This document shows positions 51,946 to 61,234 of a DNA stretch of 64,000 bases, in pieces. This DNA is from JAFGLZ01 sp964622545. Lineage in GTDB: Bacteria > Planctomycetota > Phycisphaerae > UBA1845 > JAFGLZ01. Each line of letters begins with the position of its first letter. The stretch's first letter is position 1. The position numbers and the translations under genes are program-made. The notes under the pieces were generated by a model. It saw only the letters and a program-made list of their open reading frames with translations, ran no database searches and was not told where the DNA came from. The stretch is taken from assembly GCA_964622545.1 (NCBI GenBank), contig CAZUQM010000038.1, positions 5,931 to 69,930 of the forward strand, read 5' to 3'.

Positions 51946-52821
51946 CTACCTGCCCAGGACGCGATCCATCTCACGGCTGCAGCGTTTGACGGCCCGTGGA
52001 TCGTCGCTGAAGTTCAGCAGCTCGTACGTCACGGGGCCCTTGTATCCGATCTTCTTCAGCGCCGCCAGGACGGCCGGGAAGTCGACGTCGCCCTTGCCGA
52101 GCGGGATCTCGAAACCCTGCGGGAAGCCCGGCCAGGACATCGAGCCGTCGGGGTTGGTGACCTTCCCATAATCCTTGAAGTGCACGCGTTTGATCGTCTT
52201 GCCCAGGATCGCGATCCAGTGCTCGGGGATGCCGTAGGGGATGTTGTTGGCCACGTCGAAGTATGCGCCCACGCGACGGCTCTTGCACTCCTTGATGAAC
52301 TGCTTGAACTCGAGCGGGGAGAGCAGGAACTTGTTCCAGACGTTCTCCAGGCAGATGGTGACCTTGTGCTTCTCGGCGATCTTGGCGGCGCTGCGGATCT
52401 GGCTCAGGGCGGTCTTGTAGCAGACGTCGTAGGGCACGGCGGGGCAGTCGGGGATGAAGTCGGCGTGGACGCATCCGGGCACGACCAGCATGGCCCCGGC
52501 CTTGAGGCGGGCCGTGACCTCGAGGGCGTCTTTGAGGAACGACAGGGCCTTCTTACGGACGGACGCCTTCGGGTCGGTCAGGGAGGTGGCCCAGAACTCG
52601 CCCGTGCAGGTCGAGACGATCTGGATGCGGTTGGACCGGGCGGCGGCGATGAGTTCCTTGCAGCGTTTCTCGGACGTGCGATGGGTCAGCGCTCCAGACC
52701 GGGCTATGGCCAGCTCGATACCCTCGAACCCCGCCTTGGCCGCCTTTTCGATGGCCTCTTCGAGATCGAGATCTCCGGCGAGTCCGCCGGGAAAGGCCCA
52801 CGTGCTGATGGCTTTGATCAT
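51946..52821 (-). CDS. Xylose-isomerase-fold sugar epimerase/isomerase (second of a pair)
   Basis: The protein has 291 residues from the ATG at 52821, with AGGAGG 6 bases upstream. The barrel includes MIKAISTWAFPGGLAGDLD, then AGFEGIELAIARSG, the metal Glu in VTICLENVWNKFLLS, VGAYFDVANNIPYG and HFKDYGKVTN. It is closer to inosose dehydratase/tagatose-epimerase types than to the first gene, but the substrate cannot be fixed. Confidence 0.88.
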   Translation of the reverse strand: MIKAISTWAFPGGLAGDLDLEEAIEKAAKAGFEGIELAIARSGALTHRTSEKRCKELIAAARSNRIQIVSTCTGEFWATSLTDPKASVRKKALSFLKDALEVTARLKAGAMLVVPGCVHADFIPDCPAVPYDVCYKTALSQIRSAAKIAEKHKVTICLENVWNKFLLSPLEFKQFIKECKSRRVGAYFDVANNIPYGIPEHWIAILGKTIKRVHFKDYGKVTNPDGSMSWPGFPQGFEIPLGKGDVDFPAVLAALKKIGYKGPVTYELLNFSDDPRAVKRCSREMDRVLGR

Positions 52822-52953
52822 GGTGTCCTCCTGAGTCGGCGTCATTGCTTGGTGGTGACGGTCCGCCTCGCGGGGCACTTACGACGTCGCTTCACCGGAA
52901 CTCAGGACCGGTAAGCCCTTTTCGGCGCGCGGGCCCGAAAAGCGGACCTTGAA

Positions 52954-53054
52954 GCTTGCCCAAACTAACACCCGTAATACTTGCTCCGCAAGGCGGTTGC
53001 AACGGTTTTGCGTCTTTTGGCCGGAATCTTTGGACGCGCGCCGGTTATATCTTA
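52954..53054 (+). promoter_or_regulatory. Conserved flagellin promoter region, gene 1
   Basis: GCTTGCCCAAACTAACA (52954-52970) and GTTATATCTTA (53044-53054) lie exactly 90 bp apart, and the same words at the same distance precede the second flagellin. Sequence between them is diverged except for short CCGG and TCTTTG blocks. The upstream word may bind an activator; the downstream word is likely the -10 region. Confidence 0.6.
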
Positions 53055-53120
53055 GCTTCCCTTCGGTCATTGGATTTCTGTTCCGCAACCGCAACCGCTT
53101 TTTAGGAAAGGTCACGAATC

Positions 53121-54506
53121 ATGGCGATCACAGTCAACAACACAAACACACTGAGCCTGCTGAACATCATCAACCGGACATCGCAGGCCCAGACGCAGAC
53201 GACCATGCGCATGGGCACAGGACACAAGATCAACGCAGGCAAAGACGACCCCGCCGGACTCATCGCTCTTAGAACCCTCGACGCAGAATACTCCGCTGTC
53301 ACCCAATCGATCGACAACAACCAACGGACCAACGCCATGCTCGACGTGGCCGACGGCTCCCTCAAGGAGGTCGAGTCGCTCCTGACCGACATCGAGGGTC
53401 TGGTGGCCAGTTCGGTGGGCGATCAGATCAGTGACTCGGAGAAGGCAGCCAACCAGGCGCAGATCGACCAGGCGATCTCCAGCATCGACCGGATCATCCG
53501 CACCACGAACTTCGCCGGCAAGAACCTGCTCAACGGCGAGCTTTCCATCCAGGCGACGGAGGGTACGGGCAAGGCCGACGACATCCGGCTTTACAGCCGC
53601 AAGGCCGGTTCGTCCTCGCAGACGATGACGGTGAATGTGACGGCGGCCTCGAGCTCGGCGAGCTTCTCGACGACGAACTCGGCGACGGGCGCGATGACCT
53701 ACACGGTCACCGGCTCGCTCGGCAGTGCGACGATCGAGGTTGGCGACTCCGATGCCCTCGCCGACGAGATCGCCCTGATCAACGCCGTGAAGGACCAGAC
53801 GGGCGTCAGTGCCGCGGCCGGTTCGGGCAACGGCATCAACTTCAGCTCGACCAGCACCGGTTCGGACGAGTTCATCACGCTAGACATGATCTCCGGCGGC
53901 GGCGCGGCCGGCTGGAACGACACGCACGTCGAGAACGGGACGGACGCGGAGCTGACGGTCAACGGCCAGAGCGCCGCGGCCGACGGCAACAAGATCTCGT
54001 TCAACGCTGGCGGTGTGAGCGGCACGTTCACGCTGACCAGCACGGGCGACGCGGTCGGCAGCTTCGACGTCACGGTCTCGGGTGGTGGTGCGACGTTCCA
54101 GCTCGGTACGGATTCGAGCACCCGCGAAGTCCTCGGTCTGAGCAGCATGTTCAGCCACACGCTGGGCAAGACCGGCATGGGCTTCCTGAACGAGATCAAG
54201 AGCGGTGGCTCGCACCAGTTGACCGCGGCCGACAACGAGGCCCTGGCGATCGTCAAGGAGTCGATCGCGGACGTGGCCGAGGCGCGTGGTCGGATCGGTG
54301 GTTTCCAGAAGTACCAGGTCCAGACGTCGATCAACAGCCTGCAGGCGACCCAGAAGGGTCTGGCCGACGCCCGCGGCGTGATTAACGATGTGGACTATGC
54401 GGTGGAAACGGCCGAGCTGAACCGGCAGAACGTGCTTCTGTCGACGAGCATGCAGTTGCTCGGCGTGGCCAACCAGCAGTCGAGTCAGGTGCTCAGCCTC
54501 CTGTAG
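53121..54506 (+). CDS. Flagellin, copy 1
   Basis: The protein has 461 residues. The D0/D1 N-terminus (ITVNNTNTLSLLNIINRTSQ, then HKINAGKDDPAGLIA) and C-terminal D1/D0 (RIGGFQKYQVQTSINSLQATQKGLADA, given in part, ending QVLSLL) are typical. The middle has flagellin-IN type repeats (LADEIALINAVKDQTGVSA). It polymerises into the flagellar filament outside the cell. The middle part is identical in DNA to copy 2 for 317 bp while the ends differ, which points to gene conversion. The fliC symbol is withheld because more copies likely exist. Confidence 0.96.
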   Translation: MAITVNNTNTLSLLNIINRTSQAQTQTTMRMGTGHKINAGKDDPAGLIALRTLDAEYSAVTQSIDNNQRTNAMLDVADGSLKEVESLLTDIEGLVASSVGDQISDSEKAANQAQIDQAISSIDRIIRTTNFAGKNLLNGELSIQATEGTGKADDIRLYSRKAGSSSQTMTVNVTAASSSASFSTTNSATGAMTYTVTGSLGSATIEVGDSDALADEIALINAVKDQTGVSAAAGSGNGINFSSTSTGSDEFITLDMISGGGAAGWNDTHVENGTDAELTVNGQSAAADGNKISFNAGGVSGTFTLTSTGDAVGSFDVTVSGGGATFQLGTDSSTREVLGLSSMFSHTLGKTGMGFLNEIKSGGSHQLTAADNEALAIVKESIADVAEARGRIGGFQKYQVQTSINSLQATQKGLADARGVINDVDYAVETAELNRQNVLLSTSMQLLGVANQQSSQVLSLL

Positions 54507-54568
54507 GCAGCGAGCCGTCGGGCTCTCCAACCTGTAAACCCACCCCCATGAGGGGGTCTGAGAACGAA

Positions 54569-54606
54569 GGGCCTGCGTCCGGGGGGCGCAGGCCCGGCTT
54601 TGTTTT
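54569..54606 (+). terminator. Intrinsic terminator of flagellin 1
   Basis: Stem GGGCCTGCG / CGCAGGCCC (54569-54577 and 54587-54595) is followed by GGCTTTGTTTT. It starts 63 bp after the stop. A sister hairpin of nearly the same sequence follows flagellin 2. Confidence 0.85.
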
Positions 54607-54618
54607 ACGAGCCGGCCG

Positions 54619-54802
54619 CTAGTACCCGACCACACCCGTTTTGGTGGGTTCCGATCAGGAGGACGAGACGCCACTCAGAGCAGCGACCGTCAGGGAGCTG
54701 TGTTGTTGGAGCGCTTGAACAACAACGCTCCTTCACAGTCGCGCCTCTGGAGGCGACCCCGAAGCCGGGGAACCGACCGATTCAACCGTGTTGGACGACT
54801 AG
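54619..54802 (+). repeat. Dispersed hairpin-core repeat R1, copy 4 (full length)
   Basis: The copy runs from CTAGTACCC to GGACGACTAG, about 184 bp, and matches the copy at 12856 along the whole length. The core GCGACCGTCAGGGAGCTGTG and CAACGCTCCTTCACAG is conserved. Both ends carry CTAG, with CTAGT/ACTAG as a minimal inverted repeat, as in small mobile elements. It begins 12 bp after the flagellin terminator. Confidence 0.88.
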
Positions 54803-55214
54803 GGCCTCTGGTCATGTGGCGTGTTACCGACCTGGGCGAGGCCTTCCCGGTGCACCTGCCGGGATCTGAGCGCACTTCACACCGACACGTTTCCATCGGC
54901 AAGACACCAGCCGGGAGAGCGAGAGGCGTCCCGAGGCTCCGCAGCCCGTTTGGGCCACCGCGTGAAACGAGGTCGCACCGTCGTCGGTTATCGGTCGACC
55001 GGTCGGTGACGGTCTTCATCGTGGGCGATCCGCTCAAAGCGCAGGCCCGTTGCGGCGTTCGGGAGAGCGGGCCGACTTAGGAAGATTCTTTCTCAAGTCA
55101 CGGACGGGGACGTCGGCGATGATCGGGAGGTCTCCCAGACCCGCAACTCCTCCTGCGACAAGGATCTTCGCATTAGGCCGGAGCAAGACGATCGCCACAA
55201 AATCGGACCCTGCG

Positions 55215-55315
55215 GCTTGCCCAAACTAACAACACTAAATCTTTGGCAGGCAGTACGTTGAAAAAAATTCTGCGGTTTCCGGTCAGGTTCTTTGTGCCGG
55301 TGCAGTTATATCTTA
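55215..55315 (+). promoter_or_regulatory. Conserved flagellin promoter region, gene 2
   Basis: GCTTGCCCAAACTAACA (55215-55231) and GTTATATCTTA (55305-55315) keep the same 90 bp spacing as in front of flagellin 1. Between them lies an A-tract (AAAAAAA at about 55260) absent from copy 1. Confidence 0.6.
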
Positions 55316-55379
55316 AGTTCCTTGCGGTCAGTCTCTTTCTGTTCACTTAGTCCTCGCCGCGAGAAGGAAAGGTAATCCG

Positions 55380-56765
55380 ATGGGTCTTACAGTCAACAAC
55401 ACAAACACATTGAGCCTGCTGAGCATCATCAACAAGACATCGCAGGCCCAGGCAACGACGACGACCCGCATGGGCACGGGTCAGAAGATCAACGCCGGCA
55501 AAGACAACCCCGCCGGACTGATCGCCCTCAGAACTCTCGACGCCGAATACCACGCCGTCACCCAATCCATCGACAACAACCAGCGCACCAACGCCATGCT
55601 CGACGTGGCCGACGGAGCCCTCAAAGAGGTCGAGTCGCTCCTGACGGACGTCGAGGGTCTTGTGGCCGCTTCGGTCGGAGACCAGATCAGCGATTCGGAG
55701 AAGGCCGCGAACCAGGCGCAGATCGACCAGGCGATTTCCAGTATCGACCGGATCATCCGCACGACGGACTTCGCCGGCAAGAACCTGCTCAACGGTGAAC
55801 TGGGGATTCAGGTCACCGAGTCGAGCGGCAAGGCCGAGGATATCCGTCTGTACAGCCGCAAGGCGGGGTCCAGCTCGGCGACGTTGACGGTGGATGTCAC
55901 GGCGGCTTCGAGCTCGGCGAGCTTCTCGACGACGAACTCGGCGACGGGCGCGATGACCTACACGGTCACCGGCTCGCTCGGCAGTGCGACGATCGAGGTT
56001 GGCGACTCCGATGCCCTCGCCGACGAGATCGCCCTGATCAACGCCGTGAAGGACCAGACGGGCGTCAGTGCCGCGGCCGGTTCGGGCAACGGCATCAACT
56101 TCAGCTCGACCAGCACCGGTTCGGACGAGTTCATCACGCTAGACATGATCTCCGGCGGCGGCGCGGCCGGCTGGAACGACACGCACGTCGAGAACGGGAC
56201 GGACGCGGAGCTGACGGTCAACGGTCAGAGCGCCGCGGCCGACGGCAACAAGATCTCGTTCAACGCCGGCGGTTCGAGCGGCACGTTCACGCTGACCAGC
56301 ACGGGCGACGCGGTCGGCAGCTTCGACATGACGGTCTCGGGTGGTGGTGCGACGTTCCAGCTCGGTACGGACTCTTCGACACAGGAGGTCTTCGGTCTGA
56401 GCAGCATGTTCAGCCACACGCTGGGCAAGACCGGCACGGGCTTCCTAAACGAGGTCAAGAGCGGCGGCTCGCACCAGTTGACGGCCTCGGGCACCGAGGC
56501 CCTGGCGATCGTCAAGGAGTCGATCGCGGACGTGGCCGAGGCGCGTGGTCGGATCGGTGGTTTCCAGAAGTACCAGGTCCAGACGTCGATCAACAGTCTG
56601 CAGGCGACCCAGAAGGGTCTGGCCGATGCCAAGGGCGTGATCAACGACGTGGACTATGCGGTGGAAACGGCCGAGCTGAACCGGCAGAACGTGCTCCTGT
56701 CGACAAGCATGCAGTTGCTCGGCGTGGCCAACCAGCAGGCCGGTCAGGTCTTGAGCTTGCTGTAG
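55380..56765 (+). CDS. Flagellin, copy 2
   Basis: The protein has 461 residues, the same length as copy 1, with AAGGAAAGG about 8 bases before the ATG. D0/D1 ends read LTVNNTNTLSLLSIINKTSQ and QVLSLL. From 55908 to 56224 the DNA equals copy 1 without a single difference, and after that only a few changes occur up to about 56370, while the first 520 bp differ at many, mostly silent, positions. Function and location are as for copy 1. Confidence 0.96.
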   Translation: MGLTVNNTNTLSLLSIINKTSQAQATTTTRMGTGQKINAGKDNPAGLIALRTLDAEYHAVTQSIDNNQRTNAMLDVADGALKEVESLLTDVEGLVAASVGDQISDSEKAANQAQIDQAISSIDRIIRTTDFAGKNLLNGELGIQVTESSGKAEDIRLYSRKAGSSSATLTVDVTAASSSASFSTTNSATGAMTYTVTGSLGSATIEVGDSDALADEIALINAVKDQTGVSAAAGSGNGINFSSTSTGSDEFITLDMISGGGAAGWNDTHVENGTDAELTVNGQSAAADGNKISFNAGGSSGTFTLTSTGDAVGSFDMTVSGGGATFQLGTDSSTQEVFGLSSMFSHTLGKTGTGFLNEVKSGGSHQLTASGTEALAIVKESIADVAEARGRIGGFQKYQVQTSINSLQATQKGLADAKGVINDVDYAVETAELNRQNVLLSTSMQLLGVANQQAGQVLSLL

Positions 56766-57078
56766 TGCCCTAAGGTCCGTCTCGCCGACGGGCCTTCAAA
56801 TCGAATCGTGCGCCCCCGATGACCGGGGGTAGAGCTTACGCGGGGCCTGCGTGCCGGAGGGGCGCAGGCCCCGCTGTCTTTTCCCCATTCACAACGGCTC
56901 ATCCTGTCCCGACGCGATCCGCGATCGCCGCTCCGTGCCCGACACAAACCGGACCGCCTGTGGTGTGATGTCGGAACTTGTCAGTGGCGGGGAGGCCCGC
57001 TTGACGGTCGCTCGACCGCGCTGCTATATGGAGTGACGCTTCGTCGCGAGAGCTACCGCAATCGAAAGGAGATAACAC
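56766..57078. other. Spacer after flagellin 2
   Basis: These 313 bases hold the flagellin 2 terminator and, at the end, the AAAGGAGA ribosome site of the next gene. Nothing else is evident. Confidence 0.55.
56842..56882 (+). terminator. Intrinsic terminator of flagellin 2
   Basis: GGGGCCTGCG (56842-56851) pairs with CGCAGGCCCC (56863-56872), followed by GCTGTCTTTT. The stem sequence is shared with the flagellin 1 terminator. Confidence 0.85.
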
Positions 57079-58899
57079 ATGGCGTTGTGGATGAAACGAT
57101 GGACGACGTTGCTCGCCCTAACCGGTGTCCTTCTGGCTGCCGCGCCGTCGGTCTGGGCTGAAGAGGCCGCCAAGCCCGCCGCCGAGGCCGAGACCGAGCC
57201 GAGCACCAAGCCGACCGAGCCGCTGAACCTGCTTGACGCGATCCCCGCCGATGCGTGGGGTTTCGTTGCGATTCCAAACTTGGACAAGTTCGACGGCAAG
57301 CTAGGCATGCTGGCCGAGCAGTTGAGTTTTCCGGTCGGCTCGCCGATCGCCCTGCTGATGGGCCAGTTGGGCATTGCCGACGGTCTTCGCAGCAAGGCCG
57401 GTCTGGGGCTGGTGATCCTGGATCCGATGGAGTACGGCATGCCGCCGGACGACATGGCCGTGCTGGTGCCCACGACCAACTGGGCGGCGTTGCTGGAGGT
57501 GTTCGAGCCCCAGAAGGACGAAGACGGCACGATGAGGATCGACCTGATGGGCCAGCAGCTCTACGCCGTGCCCAAGGGTGGGTTCGTGGTGCTGGGTACC
57601 GATAAGGCGTCGGTGAAGTTCGTCGCCAAGGCCCCGAAGGGCATCGCCAAGTCGCTCAAGCCCGATCAGGTGGAGCGGAGCACGAAGAGCGACCTGTACG
57701 CCATGTTGAATCTGCGTCCGGCGATCGAGATGGCCCGCCCCCTCGTGGGTCAGGTCGTCGCGATGCTGATGATGGACTCGATGGACGGCAACCCGGATGC
57801 GGCCGAGCAGATCCAGAAGAGCACGCAGGAGATCGTCGACCTGGTCGACCAGATCAACGCGCTCGAGCTGGCTCTGGCGCTGGAGGAGTCGGGCATTCAG
57901 CTCAGCGCCTTCCTGACGTTCAAGGAAGACGGCGACATCGCCAAGACGATTCAGACCGCCAAACTCACGCCCACGCCGATGCTGGCCGGTCTGCCGAGCG
58001 GGCCCTACATCGTGGCCCTCGGCTACAAGCGTGCTGAAGGGCAGGAGCCCAGCGGCCTCCAGAAGATGATCATGGACCTGGTGATGAGCCAGTCGCAGCT
58101 CGGGGACATGATCGACATGGAGCAGCTGGCGGCGATCCAGAAGGTCGGCGACATGCTGATGCGGAAGATGACGAGCATGGGCATGGTCGTCACCCTGCTG
58201 CCGGCCGAGGTGCCGGGCGAGGCGGCGCTGACCGAGGTCATTGAGACGTCGGACCCGAAGGGCACGTCCGAGGCCGTGCTCAAGGCCGTCGAGATGTACA
58301 AGACCCTGTTCAAGGACCCCACGGCCAAGGCCATGATGGAGGCGGTGAGCTGCAAGGCGAACGCCGAGCAGATCGCCGGCGCATCGGTCAACCATATCAA
58401 GTTCGACATGGCCAAGGCCGGCGAGGTGATGCCCGAGCTAGCTCAGGCTTCCGACACCGTCACCGGCATCCTCGGTGAGGAAGGCCTCCTGGTCCGCGTC
58501 GGGGCGGTCGGCGAGAAGCACGTGGTGATCACCGTGGGCGGCGGGGCCAAGCATTTCGAGACCGTCGCCGGCAACGTCAAGGCCGGCAAGACCCCCCTGT
58601 ACGAGAACAAGGGCATCGAGAAGATCCGCAGCAAGATGCCGAAGGAGCGTTTCTTCGAGCTGTACCTGGCCGTGGATGAGCTGCTCAAGGCCATCCAGGC
58701 GCTGACCGGATCGATGGAGATCCCCACGATGTCGAAGATCGAGGCCCCGCTGGGCGTGTGCCTCTCGGCGAAGAAGAACTACGGCCGGCTCGACATCGTT
58801 CTGCCCATCGAGCTGATCATCGAGATCAAGAACGTGGCGCTCGAGGCCATGTTCGGAGGCGGCTTCGGCGGCGGTGGCGCCACCGAGCCGAGCTTCTAG
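57079..58899 (+). CDS. Secreted protein of unknown function
   Basis: The protein has 606 residues, with AAAGGAGA 7 bases before the ATG. A signal peptide (TLLALTGVLLAAAPSVWAEE) is followed by an Ala/Glu/Pro-rich spacer. The body resembles large planctomycete exported proteins with a repeated fold: IPADAWGFVAIPNLDKFDGKL, then WAALLEVFEPQKDEDGTMRID, and later GPYIVALGYKRAEGQ and LLVRVGAVGEKHVVITVGGG. It is Met-rich in the middle (VAMLMMDSMDG; DMLMRKMTSMGMVV) and ends in a Gly/Phe-rich tail. No enzyme motif is seen. It stands between the flagellin and kinase genes without an evident operon partner. Confidence 0.85.
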   Translation: MALWMKRWTTLLALTGVLLAAAPSVWAEEAAKPAAEAETEPSTKPTEPLNLLDAIPADAWGFVAIPNLDKFDGKLGMLAEQLSFPVGSPIALLMGQLGIADGLRSKAGLGLVILDPMEYGMPPDDMAVLVPTTNWAALLEVFEPQKDEDGTMRIDLMGQQLYAVPKGGFVVLGTDKASVKFVAKAPKGIAKSLKPDQVERSTKSDLYAMLNLRPAIEMARPLVGQVVAMLMMDSMDGNPDAAEQIQKSTQEIVDLVDQINALELALALEESGIQLSAFLTFKEDGDIAKTIQTAKLTPTPMLAGLPSGPYIVALGYKRAEGQEPSGLQKMIMDLVMSQSQLGDMIDMEQLAAIQKVGDMLMRKMTSMGMVVTLLPAEVPGEAALTEVIETSDPKGTSEAVLKAVEMYKTLFKDPTAKAMMEAVSCKANAEQIAGASVNHIKFDMAKAGEVMPELAQASDTVTGILGEEGLLVRVGAVGEKHVVITVGGGAKHFETVAGNVKAGKTPLYENKGIEKIRSKMPKERFFELYLAVDELLKAIQALTGSMEIPTMSKIEAPLGVCLSAKKNYGRLDIVLPIELIIEIKNVALEAMFGGGFGGGGATEPSF

Positions 58900-59254
58900 C
58901 ACCCTCAGCCGTCATCGACGACGGTGATGAAATCATAGCGACACCCCTCGAGGCGGGGCGGGTCCGCACGGGCCTTCCCCGCCTCGTTGCTGCGCGGTCG
59001 GGGCGCGGATTCCCCGAGGGACCCTGGTCGGTCCGCCTCAGATGTCGTAGGTTAGAGATAGCGCCGCGTCGCGGTGATGAGACGGCCACGACCGGCGCGT
59101 GGTCCGACCGGATCGGCTCGCAATGGGTCGTCCCGGCCGCGACCCGGCCCGAGGGGACGTCCGGCGGGATAGCCTTCCACATCCCGCGGCCGTTGGATAG
59201 CGTCTCATCGCGCGGGGTCGGCGAGCCGCCGCCACAGGCGGTGGAGTTGCCGTG
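58900..59254. other. Spacer before the histidine kinase gene
   Basis: A 9 bp hairpin GAGGCGGGG / CCCCGCCTC at 58950-58985 lies 50 bp after the preceding stop and could be a terminator without a T-run. No gene is seen in the remainder. The GGTGGAG box of the kinase gene is at about 59239. Confidence 0.5.
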
Positions 59255-61105
59255 ATGAACATGTCTAACGCCCTGACATCGACGCTGCTGAACGCGGTGG
59301 AGTCTGTGGTGGTCCTGGTCGACGGGCAGGGCCGGATCGTCCTGGCCAACCGCTCGTGGGAGCGTCTGACCGGCATAGCGGCGACCGAGCAGGAAGGCCA
59401 GAGGTTGTGGGAGCTGCCCTGCCTTCGATCGGGACGGGGTCGGCTGCGACAGGCCTTCGGCGACGGGGGCACCGGTCCGGACATCGACCCGTTCGAGTCG
59501 ACGGTGGTCGCAGGAAGCGGCGAGCCGAGGCAGGTCCGCTGGTCGTCGGTTGTGCCCTGCAACTCCAATGGTGATGCCCACGGTTTGCTGTTCAGCGGGT
59601 CGGATGTCACCGAGCTCCATCAGGTGCATCGCGGGCTCCGCGAGACGACCCACACGCTCGGCGAGCGGATCAAGGAGCTCAACTGCCTGTACGCGATATC
59701 GAGCCTGGTCGAAGAGCGCGCCGCCTCCGTGGACGAGATCCTCCAGGCCGTCGTCGATCTGATTCCGTCGGCGTGGCAGTACCCCGGCGCGACGTGCGCC
59801 CGGATCGTGCTGGACGGTCAAGAGGTGGCCACGGGCAACTTCGCCAAGACACGGTGGTGCCTGGAGGCGAGCATCCATGTGGGCCGACAGGATGTGGGGC
59901 GGCTTCAGGTCTGTTACCTGCGCGAGGTGCCGGGTGGCGATGAAGGTCCGTTCCTGAAGGAGGAGGGCAAGCTGATCCGCGAGATCGCCGAGCGCGTCGG
60001 CGAGGTGGTGGAACGACGATGGGCGGCCGAGGCGCTCCGCAACTCCGAAGAGCTCCATCGCCTGACGCTGAGCAACATCTCCGATACGGTCTTCGTGGCC
60101 AACGATGCGGGCGATTTCACCTACGTGTGTCCCAACGTCCACGTCCTGTTCGGGTACAACCAGGCCGAGGCCGAGGCCCTCGGGCGCGTCGATGCGCTGT
60201 TGGGGGAGGGTCTCTTCGAGCCCGAGCGGCTGGATGCCGCGGGTGAGCTGTCGAACATCCGTCGCTCCGTCCGTGACAAGCACGGCCAGACGCATGAGCT
60301 GCTGGTCAACGTGAAGCGCGTGGCGATCAAGAAGGGGACGGTGCTCATCACGTGCCGCGACGTCACGGAGCTCCGCCAGGCCGAGGAGCAGGTCCGCCGC
60401 CATCAGGCCGAGCTGGCGCATGTCTCGCGGCTCCAGACGATGGGGGAGATGGCCTCGGGGCTGGCCCATGAGCTGAATCAGCCGTTGTCGGCCATTATGA
60501 ACTACGCGCGGGGTTGCATCCGTCGGCTGGACAGCGGTGACGTCTCGCGCGAGGACCTGGTGTCGGTGCTGAGCCTGGCGGCCGAGGAGGCCTCGCGGGC
60601 CGCTGAGATCCTCAAGCGGCTCCGTCAGTTCGTCCGCAAGGGCGAACAGCGCACCGTCAAGGCCGACATCAATCAGCTCACCCATGACGCGCTGGCCCTG
60701 GCCTCGGCCGATCTGCGACAGCATAAGATCGAGCTGCAAGTCGATCCGGCGCCGAGCCTGCCACAGATCTCGGTGGATCCGATCCGGATCGAGCAGGTCA
60801 TCCTAAACCTGGTCCGCAACGCCATCGAGGCCATGGAGGCGGTCCCGCCCGAGGAGCGGCGGCTGGTTATCCGGACGCAAGCCCTGGACGACAAGAGCGT
60901 CGAGGTGGACGTGTCCGACCGTGGCACGGGCATGACGGCCAAGGCAATGGACCAGGTCTTCGCGCCGTTCTTCACGACGAAGCCGGAGGGCATGGGGATC
61001 GGCCTGTCCATCAGCCGATCGATCGTGGAGGCCCACGGCGGGAGGCTGTGGGTGACGCCGAACGAGGGACGCGGCGTAACGTTCCGGTTCACGCTGGCGG
61101 ATTGA
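59255..61105 (+). CDS. PAS-domain sensor histidine kinase (FixL/NtrB-like core)
   Basis: The protein has 616 residues from the ATG at 59255, with no transmembrane segment, so the kinase is soluble. An N-terminal PAS domain (VVVLVDGQGRIVLANRSWERLTG) is followed by a GAF-like region (IKELNCLYAISSLVEERAASVDEIL), a second PAS (ISDTVFVANDAGDFTYVCPNVHVLFGY), and a kinase core: H-box MASGLAHELNQPLSAIMNYARG, N-box VILNLVRNAIEAME and G-boxes DRGTGM and GMGIGLSISRSI. It phosphorylates the regulator encoded 130 bp downstream. The signal is unknown; no haem-pocket residues can be assigned by eye. Confidence 0.92.
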   Translation: MNMSNALTSTLLNAVESVVVLVDGQGRIVLANRSWERLTGIAATEQEGQRLWELPCLRSGRGRLRQAFGDGGTGPDIDPFESTVVAGSGEPRQVRWSSVVPCNSNGDAHGLLFSGSDVTELHQVHRGLRETTHTLGERIKELNCLYAISSLVEERAASVDEILQAVVDLIPSAWQYPGATCARIVLDGQEVATGNFAKTRWCLEASIHVGRQDVGRLQVCYLREVPGGDEGPFLKEEGKLIREIAERVGEVVERRWAAEALRNSEELHRLTLSNISDTVFVANDAGDFTYVCPNVHVLFGYNQAEAEALGRVDALLGEGLFEPERLDAAGELSNIRRSVRDKHGQTHELLVNVKRVAIKKGTVLITCRDVTELRQAEEQVRRHQAELAHVSRLQTMGEMASGLAHELNQPLSAIMNYARGCIRRLDSGDVSREDLVSVLSLAAEEASRAAEILKRLRQFVRKGEQRTVKADINQLTHDALALASADLRQHKIELQVDPAPSLPQISVDPIRIEQVILNLVRNAIEAMEAVPPEERRLVIRTQALDDKSVEVDVSDRGTGMTAKAMDQVFAPFFTTKPEGMGIGLSISRSIVEAHGGRLWVTPNEGRGVTFRFTLAD

Positions 61106-61234
61106 CGGGGTCGAAGGGCAGAGCGCGGCTCGCCCGATTCGCCTTGACCGATCGGGTGCGGACTGGTAGATAGGTATCCACCCCATGGCACAGTCAGCCA
61201 AGTCCGCCATGACCTCACCGGACGGGTACCGAAC

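Larger units (their letters stand above)
54507..55379. other. Spacer between the two flagellin genes
   Basis: These 873 bases contain, in order, the terminator of flagellin 1, a full-length hairpin-core repeat, about 400 bases with nothing recognisable, and the promoter of flagellin 2. Frames through it are not supported by ribosome sites. Confidence 0.6.

Noticed and set aside
52954..53054. Sigma-28 promoter for flagellin 1
   Set aside because: GCCGGTTA resembles GCCGATAA in copy 1, but copy 2 lacks it at the same place and no TAAA-type -35 lies at the right distance in either.
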